Origin: Bhargavaea massiliensis
GTDB lineage: Bacteria > Bacillota > Bacilli > Bacillales_A > Planococcaceae
Assembly: GCF_018390575.1 (NCBI RefSeq)
Contig: NZ_JAHBCJ010000003.1
Coordinates: forward strand, 248,001 to 312,000
Reading direction: 5' to 3'
DNA length: 64,000 nucleotides
Every line of letters starts with the position of its first letter. The stretch's first letter is position 1. Shown here in pieces: positions 8,846 through 16,820 of the stretch. Under the pieces are notes generated by a model. That model was not told the origin of the DNA and ran no database searches. It saw only the letters and a program-made list of their open reading frames with translations. The translations under genes and the position numbers were made by a program.

Positions 8846-10105
8846 TTGAAAAAACGACTGATCGTCCTGCTGACGGCTCTGCTCGTTTTGTCTACACTGA
8901 CGGTCGCATTCGCCGACCATGACAAGGGCAACGGCAAGTCCCAGGATCACAACAAGCACCGGAAAGGGAATGAAATCGCCCTCGGGGTAGATGTGTTGCT
9001 GGATGAGCAAAAGCATTTAATAGAAGGAAAGCGTGTCGGACTCATTACGAATCCGACTGGCGTTGACAAGGACCTGAACAGCATTGTCGACCTGCTCCAC
9101 AATGACCCGGAAGTCGAGCTGACTGCGCTGTATGGCCCTGAGCACGGTGTCCGCGGCGACGCGCAGGCGGGCCAGTATGTGGATTACTACATCGACGAAG
9201 TGACCGGCCTTCCGGTCTACAGCCTGTACGGCAAGACGCGCAAGCCGACACCGGAGATGCTCGAGAATGTCGATGTCCTCGTCTTCGACATCCAGGACGT
9301 CGGCACCCGCTTCTACACGTACATCTACACAATGGCACTCGCGATGGAAGCGGCTGAAGAAAAGGGCATTCCGTTTATCGTCCTCGATCGTCCGAACCCG
9401 CTCGGCGGGGAGAAAGTCGAAGGGCCGGTGCTGGATCCGAAATTCGCTTCATTCGTCGGACAGTATACCATCCCGCTCCGCCACGGCATGACTGTCGGCG
9501 AGCTCGCCAAACTGTTTAATGCGGAATTCGGCATCGATGCAGACCTGACCGTCGTGGAAATGAAGAAATGGAAACGCAAAATGTACTTCGATGAAACCGG
9601 ACTTCCATTCGTCCTGCCGTCCCCGAATATGCCGACACTGGACACGGCGATCGCCTATCCGGGCACCGCACTGATTGAAGGAACGAATGTCTCCGAAGGC
9701 AGGGGCACGACCAAACCGTTTGAACTGATCGGCGCACCGTTTATCAACAGCACCGAACTCGCTGCCGAACTGAACGCACTGGAACTCCCGGGCGTCAGCT
9801 TCCGCGCGGCGTCCTTCACGCCGATGTTCTCCAAGCACTCCGGCAAACTGTCCCACGGCATCCAGGTCCACATCACGGACCGTAACGACTACCAGCCGGT
9901 CGAAACCGGACTCCACATCGTCAAGACGATCCACGACCTATATCCGGAAGACGTCACGCTCACCAACTTCTTCGACAACCTGATCGGAAACGGCTGGATC
10001 CGCGAAGGCATCGAGAACGGCATGACCGTTGAAGAAATGAAAGCGGAATGGGAAGAGGAGCTGGAGGCGTTCAAGAAGGTGAGGAAGAACTACTTGCTGT
10101 ACTGA
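8846..10105 (+). CDS. namZ: NamZ exo-beta-N-acetylmuramidase (DUF1343), secreted
   Basis: The 419-residue protein has a signal peptide (1-23), a short charged linker and the DUF1343 domain, including 'GLITNPTGVD', 'ALYGPEHGVRG', 'VFDIQDVGTRFYTYI' and 'VLDRPNPLGG'. The B. subtilis homologue YbbC releases MurNAc from non-reducing ends. It starts at TTG 8846 behind GAGGAGGGAAA and follows nagZ by 13 bases. With amiE and nagZ it forms the extracellular half of MurNAc salvage. The importer, phosphatase and MurQ functions of the B. subtilis operon are absent from this window. Confidence 0.93.
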   Translation: MKKRLIVLLTALLVLSTLTVAFADHDKGNGKSQDHNKHRKGNEIALGVDVLLDEQKHLIEGKRVGLITNPTGVDKDLNSIVDLLHNDPEVELTALYGPEHGVRGDAQAGQYVDYYIDEVTGLPVYSLYGKTRKPTPEMLENVDVLVFDIQDVGTRFYTYIYTMALAMEAAEEKGIPFIVLDRPNPLGGEKVEGPVLDPKFASFVGQYTIPLRHGMTVGELAKLFNAEFGIDADLTVVEMKKWKRKMYFDETGLPFVLPSPNMPTLDTAIAYPGTALIEGTNVSEGRGTTKPFELIGAPFINSTELAAELNALELPGVSFRAASFTPMFSKHSGKLSHGIQVHITDRNDYQPVETGLHIVKTIHDLYPEDVTLTNFFDNLIGNGWIREGIENGMTVEEMKAEWEEELEAFKKVRKNYLLY

Positions 10106-10120
10106 AATTAAATGACATAG

Positions 10121-10158
10121 AAAAAGGGATTGGCGCGCCGGCGCCAATCCCTTTTTTT
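10121..10158. terminator. Bidirectional terminator (stem twin of the one at 14233)
   Basis: GGGATTGGCGC and GCGCCAATCCC pair around the loop GCCG, flanked by A and T runs on both sides. It ends namZ and the convergent iclR-type gene. Confidence 0.9.
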
Positions 10159-10169
10159 AATCCCTATTC

Positions 10170-10907
10170 CTATGAACTCATCCCCATCGCCGAAGAAATC
10201 CGGTCGGCTGCCGCAATGACACTTTCGGTGAACTGGTCCACCTGTTCGTCGGTGGTCTGGGACTCCAGGGCTTCGATGCTGACGGCGGCGATGAGATGGC
10301 CTTCGAAGTCGAAGATGGGGGCGCAGACGGCGATGGTGCCTTCGGTTTTTTCGCCTCTGCTGATGGCGGCGCCGGAGCGGCGGATGGCCTGGAGCTGCTG
10401 CTTCAGCATGTTGCGTTCGGCTGGGTCCGTAATGAGGCGATCGAGCAACGGGCCGGTGTCGGCCGGCGGGCTGAAGGCGAGGAAGATTTTATTGGCAGCG
10501 CCGATCGGCATCGGGATGCGTTCTCCGATGCTGTCGATGATCCGGACGTTCCGGGGGCTGTCGATCCGGTCGACGATGATCGATGAGCCGTTTCTCGGGG
10601 CGTTCAGGTAAACGGTTTCCCGCACTTCCTGCGCGAGGGCTTCAAGAATCGGCCTGGATACGGCCCGGATATCCAGCTTTTCGTATTTTTTCAAGCCGAG
10701 TTCCATCCATTTGTCGCCCAGTTCGTAGAGTTTCGTCTGCGGATGCTGGGTGACGAGACCGTGTGTCTCAAGTGACTGGAGGAGACGATACACGGTGCTG
10801 ATGGGCAGGCCGGTTTTGTCAGCCAGCTCAGCAACAAGCCACTGGTCTTTTTCCGTTTCGGACATGGTCCCGATCAGCTGCATCGCGCGGTCAATCGACT
10901 GAATCAT
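10170..10907 (-). CDS. IclR family transcriptional regulator
   Basis: The 245-residue protein has an N-terminal winged helix-turn-helix ('ELADKTGLPISTVYRLLQSLETHGLV', about residues 25-50) and a C-terminal IclR effector domain with 'SRGEKTEGTIAVCAPIFDFEGHLIAAVSI'. I chose ATG 10907, which has GGGAGA at a good distance; upstream in-frame codons do not. It faces away from the AGCS-RocB-like operon and an inverted repeat lies in the shared region, so it most likely controls those genes in response to an amino-acid or peptide-derived ligand (inference). Confidence 0.9.
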   Translation of the reverse strand: MIQSIDRAMQLIGTMSETEKDQWLVAELADKTGLPISTVYRLLQSLETHGLVTQHPQTKLYELGDKWMELGLKKYEKLDIRAVSRPILEALAQEVRETVYLNAPRNGSSIIVDRIDSPRNVRIIDSIGERIPMPIGAANKIFLAFSPPADTGPLLDRLITDPAERNMLKQQLQAIRRSGAAISRGEKTEGTIAVCAPIFDFEGHLIAAVSIEALESQTTDEQVDQFTESVIAAADRISSAMGMSS

Positions 10908-10994
10908 TGCACTTCTCCCCCTGTCTGTTCCCATTGTATCAAAAATTCATGACGAATCGAGTCGAATCGTCGGACCGTTCAGAAGAAAAAGAGA

Positions 10995-11071
10995 TTGACA
11001 ATACAAAAATGCAGAAATAGAATGTAAGCAAGCGGTTTCATAATGTAGAATGTATTCCACAATGCGGAATA
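10995..11071 (+). promoter_or_regulatory. Promoter and putative IclR operator of the symporter operon
   Basis: TTGACA (10995-11000) and TAGAAT (11018-11023) are 17 bases apart, a good SigA promoter. Downstream, TATTCC-N7-GGAATA (11053-11071) is an inverted repeat, and GAATGTATTC (11048-11057) overlaps it. IclR-type operators commonly show such TTCC/GGAA half-sites. A site placed after the promoter would fit repression. Confidence 0.7.
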
Positions 11072-11136
11072 ACGAAAAGGGGATTTATTGAAAGCGATTT
11101 CGTATTGCGAACGGACATAGAAAGGGTTGAGGGGAA

Positions 11137-12555
11137 ATGGATCGATTTACGGCTTGGATTGCGGAGATTTCGAATTTCATTTGGGGGATTCCGCTCATGA
11201 TCATCCTGATCGGGGGAGGCCTGTTTCTGACGGTGCGTCTCGGGTTTTTCCAGTTCAGATACTTGCCGCATATTATCGGGCAGACGTTCGGCAAGATGTT
11301 TTCGAAAAGTGAGGGGCAGGGGACACTGACGCCTTTCCAGGCGACGACAAGTGCGCTCGCTTCCACGATGGGGGCAGCCAATATCGTCGGTGTGCCGGTC
11401 GCAATCGCGCTCGGAGGACCGGGAGCAATTTTCTGGATGTGGCTGGTGGCGCTGATCGGGATGGGGACGAAGTTCGCGGAAGTCGTGCTCGGAATGCATT
11501 ACCGGGAGAAAAACAAAAAAGGCGAGTATGTCGGCGGTCCGATGTACTACATCAAAAAGGGCCTTGGCTGGAAAAAGGTAGCTTCGTTCCTCGCGCTCGC
11601 GCTCATGATTGAAATCATCGCGAGCACGATGGTCCAGTCCAATTCGATTGCCCAGACAATGAGCGGGTCGTTCGGCCTGCCTCCGTTTGCGACGGGACTG
11701 ATTGTCGCATTCATCGTCATTTTGGTCACGTACGGCGGGATCAAAACGATCGGAAAAGTGACGGAAAAGCTGATTCCGTTCATGGTCGTGGTTTACCTTC
11801 TCTCGGCGCTGGCCGTCCTGTTCGTAAACTTCAAAGAAGTGCCGCAGGCGTTCGCGATGATCTTTGAATATGCGTTCCGTCCGCTGTCGGCTGCAGGCGG
11901 GTTTGCCGGAGCCGGCGTGGCCGCTGCAATCCGCTGGGGGATGGCCCGGGGGCTGTACTCGAACGAAGCGGGGATGGGAACGGCGCCGATTGCGCACGCC
12001 GCCGCCATCACGAGTCATCCTGTCAAACAGGGGTTCTGGGGTGTGTTTGAGGTGATTGTCGATACGCTGGTCGTCTGTACGATTACCGCGTTGGTCATCC
12101 TGACATCCGGTGTGTGGAAAACGATCAGCCCGGATGCGGCGTCGACCATGGTGACAGAAGCGTTCACCCCGCTCTACGGGTCGTCCATTGCGGGGATGAT
12201 CGTGTCGGCCACATTGTTCCTGTTTGTCATCACAACAGTCGTTGTCATCATCTTTTACGGGGAGAAGCAGGCGGAATTCCTATTCGGCACTTCCTTCTCC
12301 AAGTGGATGCGATTCGTTTATATTGTGGCCATCATGGTCGGCGCGGTCGGCGGGCTGCAGTTTATCTGGCAGTTCCTGGACCTGCTGTTGGCAATGGTTG
12401 TCATTCCGAACGTGATTGCCGTCCTGTTCCTGAGCGGAAAGGTCAAAGAGCTTACAGCTGATTATTTTGCCAATCACTATCCGATCGAGAAACAGGCCAA
12501 GAGAAAAGGAGGAAACGTTCATGTACGAACAGCTTCGGAAGATGGAAATCGCTGA
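11137..12555 (+). CDS. AGCS family sodium:alanine/glycine symporter
   Basis: The 472-residue membrane protein has about ten to eleven transmembrane segments and the family signatures 'FQATTSALASTMGAANIVGV', 'GTKFAEVVLGMHYR' and 'YSNEAGMGTAPIAHAAA'. It would import a small neutral amino acid with sodium. ATG 11137 follows TTGAGGGGAA. The downstream RocB-like peptidase begins inside the last 35 bases of this gene, so the two are translated together and likely handle the same substrate. Confidence 0.92.
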   Translation: MDRFTAWIAEISNFIWGIPLMIILIGGGLFLTVRLGFFQFRYLPHIIGQTFGKMFSKSEGQGTLTPFQATTSALASTMGAANIVGVPVAIALGGPGAIFWMWLVALIGMGTKFAEVVLGMHYREKNKKGEYVGGPMYYIKKGLGWKKVASFLALALMIEIIASTMVQSNSIAQTMSGSFGLPPFATGLIVAFIVILVTYGGIKTIGKVTEKLIPFMVVVYLLSALAVLFVNFKEVPQAFAMIFEYAFRPLSAAGGFAGAGVAAAIRWGMARGLYSNEAGMGTAPIAHAAAITSHPVKQGFWGVFEVIVDTLVVCTITALVILTSGVWKTISPDAASTMVTEAFTPLYGSSIAGMIVSATLFLFVITTVVVIIFYGEKQAEFLFGTSFSKWMRFVYIVAIMVGAVGGLQFIWQFLDLLLAMVVIPNVIAVLFLSGKVKELTADYFANHYPIEKQAKRKGGNVHVRTASEDGNR

Positions 12556-14212
12556 GCAGGCAGAGTGGATCACACGCCATCTGGTCGGCCTGAACAGCAT
12601 CAATGGCACGGTCGGTGAGGTCAGGATTGTCCGGGAGATCTATCAGATCCTCAGTTCATTCCCTTATTTCCAAGAGCACCCGGATCACCTGTATCTCCAG
12701 AAAATTGAGGGGGATCCGCTCGGGCGCCAAAATGTGTTCGCCTTCGTGGAAGGGGCAGGACATTCAAATTCAACAGTTCTCTATCATGCCCATATCGATA
12801 CGGTCGCTGTCGAAGATTTTGGCCCATTAAAAGAGCATGCGTTTTCACCTGACGCGCTCGAGGCGTTTTTCACGGAATATGAAGCCGATCCGGAAGTCCG
12901 GGAAGAAGCTCAGTCCGGTGACTGGATGTTCGGCCGCGGCTCGGTTGACATGAAAAGCGGGGCTGCCGTGCACATCGCCAATATCCTCTACTTTTCCGAG
13001 CACCGGGAAGAGCTTGACGGAAACGTCCTTCTTCTGTGCAACGGAGACGAGGAAAGCGAACACCGCGGCATTGTCGGTGCGCTTTCGGAATTGAACAGGC
13101 TGAAGCATGAACGGCACCTTGACTTTGTCTCGGCGATCAACACCGACTTTATCACCCCGCTTTATGACGGAGATCCGCACCGGTACATCTATACGGGGGC
13201 GGCCGGGAAGATTCTGCCTTGCTTCCACATATACGGGCGGGAGGTCCATGTCGGGGACACGCTCTCCGGCATCGACCCGAACTTCATTGCGGCGAAGCTG
13301 ACGGAGCGGATCCACAACCGGTACCGGCTTGCGGAAAACATTCCGAATGAACTCGTTTTGCCGCCGACGTGCCTGCAGCAGCGGGATACCAAAGAACTGT
13401 ACACCGTCCAGACGGCCATCAGCAGCCATCTGTACTTCAACTACTTTATCTATGAAGAAACACCTGCCGGGATTTTGGAGAAGCTGATGGACGAGGCCAG
13501 GGTGGCATGCCGGGAAGCGGAACAGTATATGAAGGAACAGTTCGACGAGTACCTGGGCGTGACCGGCCTGCCGGCGCGCAACCTTTCCTGGTCGGTCGAT
13601 GTCACCACATACGAGGACTATGTGAGCTACCTCCAGAAACGCGATGTGGATGTCCGTTCCGTGATCGCCAAAGCGCTTGAAGATGCGGAAGGCGAAGCGG
13701 GAGACCTGCGGGATCTCAGCTTTTCCATCGTCAGCGCGCTGCAGGCGGCTGACCCGGAAAAGAAAGCCCGTGTCATCTTGTTCTTCGCGCCGCCGTTCCT
13801 GCCGCACAATTATCTGAAAGCCGATCAGGAACGCGATATGCAGATCCAGGCCTCGGTCGAAGGCGTGCTCCGGGAAATGGGCGAAGCCACCGGCGAACAG
13901 TTCGCACTGAAAAAGTTCTTCCCGTATCTCGCGGACGGCAGTTTCCTGTCGCTTCATGAAACCGAAGAGGAGCTGGCGCCGCTGATCGAAAACTTGCCGG
14001 AATGGGGCAATCTCTACTCCATCCCATTCGGCGCCATCCAAAAGCTCGACATCCCGTCCATCAACATGGGCGTTTACGGCAAGGACGGCCACAAATGGAC
14101 CGAGCGCGTCTACAAGCCATACTCCTTCGGCATCCTGCCGGAACTGATCCGGAAAACGACGGTCAGCCTGCTGAAGCAGGGAGCGGAAAAGCGGATGCTG
14201 GAGATGGCTTAA
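12521..14212 (+). CDS. RocB-like M20 family peptidase/deacylase
   Basis: The 563-residue protein is close in length and architecture to B. subtilis RocB. M20 features are 'VLYHAHIDTV' (metal His/Asp), 'GRGSVDMKSGAAVH' (bridging Asp) and 'LCNGDEESEHRG' (catalytic Glu-Glu). RocB belongs to arginine and ornithine use, but its reaction is not settled. ATG 12521 has AAGGAGG seven bases upstream; longer in-frame starts inside the symporter gene lack this. A terminator follows. Confidence 0.87.
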   Translation: MYEQLRKMEIAEQAEWITRHLVGLNSINGTVGEVRIVREIYQILSSFPYFQEHPDHLYLQKIEGDPLGRQNVFAFVEGAGHSNSTVLYHAHIDTVAVEDFGPLKEHAFSPDALEAFFTEYEADPEVREEAQSGDWMFGRGSVDMKSGAAVHIANILYFSEHREELDGNVLLLCNGDEESEHRGIVGALSELNRLKHERHLDFVSAINTDFITPLYDGDPHRYIYTGAAGKILPCFHIYGREVHVGDTLSGIDPNFIAAKLTERIHNRYRLAENIPNELVLPPTCLQQRDTKELYTVQTAISSHLYFNYFIYEETPAGILEKLMDEARVACREAEQYMKEQFDEYLGVTGLPARNLSWSVDVTTYEDYVSYLQKRDVDVRSVIAKALEDAEGEAGDLRDLSFSIVSALQAADPEKKARVILFFAPPFLPHNYLKADQERDMQIQASVEGVLREMGEATGEQFALKKFFPYLADGSFLSLHETEEELAPLIENLPEWGNLYSIPFGAIQKLDIPSINMGVYGKDGHKWTERVYKPYSFGILPELIRKTTVSLLKQGAEKRMLEMA

Positions 14213-14232
14213 GGAATCACACATATAAACGA

Positions 14233-14266
14233 AAAAGGGATTGGAGCGCCGGCTCCAATCCCTTTT
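14233..14266 (+). terminator. Terminator of the symporter operon
   Basis: GGGATTGGAGC and GCTCCAATCCC pair around GCCG and are followed by TTTTATT. Compared with the terminator at 10121 the outer arms and loop are identical and a single stem pair is changed with compensation. Confidence 0.9.
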
Positions 14267-14372
14267 ATTGATGTCTTCAACTATTACGCACGTCCACCTG
14301 CCTGAAGGGCGGGAGTGCGGACAATGGCGCACGTCGCCTCAAGGAAGCTGTCCAGACCGGACAGATCCAGTG

Positions 14373-14618
14373 TCAGTGTTTCGCTGTCCACGCCACGGCC
14401 TCCCGGCTTTCCCGGATCATGGCCTCCTCCCGGCTCGTCGGGAACTGCCCGTCCAAATTGGCATTGCCGTTCGCCATATACGCGACCATTGCGTCGATTG
14501 CGCCCTTTACGACTTGGGAACCGCCTGGACCGTCCAGGAACACCACGGGTTTCCCGTCGTATGTCCGCCCGAGGGCCGGAAACTGCTTTCGGATCTCATC
14601 AATCGGATATGCTGACAA
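14373..14618 (-). pseudogene. N-terminal fragment of a class V aminotransferase / cysteine desulfurase-like protein
   Basis: From TTG 14618 (AGGAGG seven bases upstream) the frame reads 'PIDEIRKQFPALGRTYDGKPVVFLDGPGGSQV', the typical beginning of a cysteine-desulfurase-like protein. It stops after 81 residues, where about 400 are expected. After the break another frame continues to a TAA at 14284-14286 with coding-like composition but no aminotransferase match I can see. The PLP-binding lysine region is missing, so this is a deletion remnant. Confidence 0.75.
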
Positions 14619-14773
14619 GTTGATGCCTCCTACTTCATGCAAGGTGACCGTCAGGGGCGGCGGGTTGCGTAGGCAGACCATGAAGTAAGGATACAGACCG
14701 GACACGCTATACCGGTTACGGAACCATTTCGGTATAGAGCAGGGGAAGTCCTGTTGGGAGTGGCAGAGAATAT

Positions 14774-14812
14774 AAAAACCCTTGAACCTTCCGGAGGAAG
14801 CGTTCAAGGGTT
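14774..14812 (-). terminator. Terminator of the LysM-NlpC/P60 gene
   Basis: On the minus strand AACCCTTGAAC and GTTCAAGGGTT form an 11-bp stem followed by TTTTATATT, 19 bases after the stop codon of the wall hydrolase gene. Confidence 0.85.
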
Positions 14813-14830
14813 CAGGTGTGGAGCGGTTGA

Positions 14831-15946
14831 TTAAAGCGCAGAGTAGTGACGCTTGTACTCACGCTTGAATTTGCCCCAGTAGCTGTCGTTCACGCTGCTG
14901 ACTGTAATGCCCCGTGAAGAGCTGGCATGGATGAACTTGCCGTTGCCGAGGTAGAAGCCCATGTGGGAAACGTGGTTCGGTCCGCCGTAAGTGCCGCGGA
15001 AGAAGACGAAGTCACCCGGTTGCGGGCTGCTGATCGAGAAGGAACGGTCATAGTAGCCGGCAGCCGATGTGCGGGATTGGCTGACGCCTGCTTGTTTCAG
15101 AACATAATAAATGAAACCGCTGCAGTCAAATCCGGACGTTGTCGTGCCGCCCCACTTGTAAGGGATGCCCTTCAGTCCTTGGGCAATAGAGACAAAGCTG
15201 GAAAGTGAAGACGAAGATGCAACTTCATTTTTCGAAGCGGATGCGTGTACAACATTGGAAGAAGATGAAGAGCTGGATGCTGTCGTTTTATTTTTCACAG
15301 GCGTTCCGCTTACTTTCAATGTCTGTCCCGGATAAATGATTGTCGAGCTCATGCCGTTCAGGTCCATCAGCTTGCGGTAAGACATTCCGTACCTATTGGC
15401 GATCTTCGACAGGGTGTCTCCTCTTTGTACCACGTAAGTAGACGAATTGGACGATGGTTGTGCGGTTGACGTGTTTTTGTTTGTCGTCGTGTTCTTCGAA
15501 GGCGCGGAAGAAGACGCGCTTGCTGTTCCGCTGACTTTAAGGACTTGACCGACAAGGATCAGGTCGCTGCGAAGTCCGTTGAGCGACTTCAGGTTGGGCA
15601 CGCTTGTCCCGTGAACAGCCGCAATCTTGCTCAGCGTATCACCGCTCTTGACGGTGTAGCTCGAGGCCGAAGATGTGCTGGCCGGCTTTGAAGCCGCCTG
15701 GCTTGAGGACGTTTGTGCTTTGCCCGAGCCTGCAAGCTCAAGCACCTGGCCAGGGAAGATCAGATCGCTGCTAAGGTTATTGTAGCTTTTAAGGGAAGCG
15801 ACACTTACGTTGTTTTGAACAGCAATTCTCCAGAGGGTGTCCCCGGATTTCACTTGATAAGTATCGGAAGAGGCTTCAGCATCTCCAGTGGCGATAAACG
15901 TGGCAAGCGCTGCAGTTGTCAAAGCCGAGAATACGATTTTTTTCAA
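14831..15946 (-). CDS. Cell-wall D,L-endopeptidase with three LysM domains and NlpC/P60 domain
   Basis: The 371-residue secreted protein has a signal peptide (about 1-26), three LysM repeats each holding 'GDTLxxIA', Ser/Thr-rich linkers and a C-terminal NlpC/P60 domain (about 255-371). Catalytic Cys lies in 'FDCSGFIYY', with His in 'VSHMGFYLG' and 'FIHASS'. It resembles LytE, LytF and CwlS, which cut the D-Glu-diaminopimelate bond in stem peptides. TTG 15946 follows GGGGGAAATAACG; the earlier ATG has no ribosome site. A WalR box upstream suggests WalRK control. Confidence 0.93.
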   Translation of the reverse strand: MKKIVFSALTTAALATFIATGDAEASSDTYQVKSGDTLWRIAVQNNVSVASLKSYNNLSSDLIFPGQVLELAGSGKAQTSSSQAASKPASTSSASSYTVKSGDTLSKIAAVHGTSVPNLKSLNGLRSDLILVGQVLKVSGTASASSSAPSKNTTTNKNTSTAQPSSNSSTYVVQRGDTLSKIANRYGMSYRKLMDLNGMSSTIIYPGQTLKVSGTPVKNKTTASSSSSSSNVVHASASKNEVASSSSLSSFVSIAQGLKGIPYKWGGTTTSGFDCSGFIYYVLKQAGVSQSRTSAAGYYDRSFSISSPQPGDFVFFRGTYGGPNHVSHMGFYLGNGKFIHASSSRGITVSSVNDSYWGKFKREYKRHYSAL

Positions 15947-16051
15947 CGTTATTTCCCCCTGAGTTGGAATGGTTTTTGTATATGTCACGGATATAGGCTC
16001 TAAATTCAGTGTGAATTAGGAAAATCTATCTAGTTTATTAATCTATTGCTC

Positions 16052-16096
16052 ATTTTAGCAGAGTCATAGGCTTTAATAGATTACAGTTAGATTACA
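16052..16096 (-). promoter_or_regulatory. WalR box and promoter of the LysM-NlpC/P60 gene
   Basis: On the minus strand TGTAAT-CTAAC-TGTAAT (16096-16080) fits the WalR consensus TGTWAH-N5-TGTWAH exactly. TGCTAAAAT (extended -10) lies at 16060-16052, so the box sits at the -35 region. Confidence 0.75.
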
Positions 16097-16234
16097 AATT
16101 GCTTCACGTTTGTAATAATTGCTACGGGTTTTTACAACTAAATTCATATATAGGCGCATTCACATGAAAAAGCTCGATACGCGAATACCCGCCAACTCTG
16201 AGAAACTACTCAAAATCCAAAAGACCCGGACATA

Positions 16235-16292
16235 AAAAAGCTCCCTTCGTTAAGAAGGGAGAATCAGGATTCTCCGTTTCAAACGAAGGGAG
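16235..16292 (-). terminator. Nested-hairpin terminator of the amidase locus
   Basis: On the minus strand CTCCCTTCGTT pairs with AACGAAGGGAG (16292-16282 with 16251-16241). An inner GGAGAATC/GATTCTCC hairpin lies inside, and TTTTTT follows. Confidence 0.85.
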
Positions 16293-16306
16293 GTTAATAG
16301 GCGATT

Positions 16307-16820
16307 TTATTTAAGCAGGCTCGCCATTTTCGCCTGTGAAGACGGTCCAAAGTAGCCGTCCGGCGTGAGACCGTACTTTTTCTGGAAAGCGATGGCCGCG
16401 GAGCGGGATCCCGGCCCGAAGCTTCCGTCGACATCCAGCTTGAACCCTACTTTGTTCATGTCGCGCTGCCAGTTTCGGACGGCGGTGCCGGTCGCCCCGA
16501 GCGACAGAACCTTTCCGTAAATCATGCCGTTTGACGGGGCCGGCTTTTCGGTTTTATCCGGTTCGGCAGGCTTGGGGGAGCCGTTCAGCAGGCTCGCCAT
16601 CTTCGCCTGGGAAGACGGTCCGAAGTAGCCGTCCGGCGTAAGGCCGTACTTTTTCTGGAAGGCGATCGCCGCGGAGCGGGAGCCCGGCCCGAAGCTACCG
16701 TCGATGCCCAGCTTGAACCCGACCTTGTTCATGTCGCGCTGCCAGTTTCGGACGGCGGTGCCGGTCGCCCCAAGTGACAGGACTTTACCGTAGATCATGC
16801 CGTTGGACGGTGCCGGTTTT
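16307..16820 (-). pseudogene. Out-of-frame tail of the amidase: two further peptidoglycan-binding repeats
   Basis: Downstream of the frameshift the reading frame continues intact for two more peptidoglycan-binding repeats (units at 16582-16807 and 16310-16535) and ends with a normal stop just before the terminator. No ribosome site or plausible own start precedes it. If the extra base near 16830 were removed, these units would join the upstream gene and give a protein with five repeats. Confidence 0.8.

Noticed and set aside
12467-12520. Upstream ATG of the RocB-like gene
   Set aside because: It lies inside the symporter gene without a ribosome site, while ATG 12521 has AAGGAGG seven bases before it.
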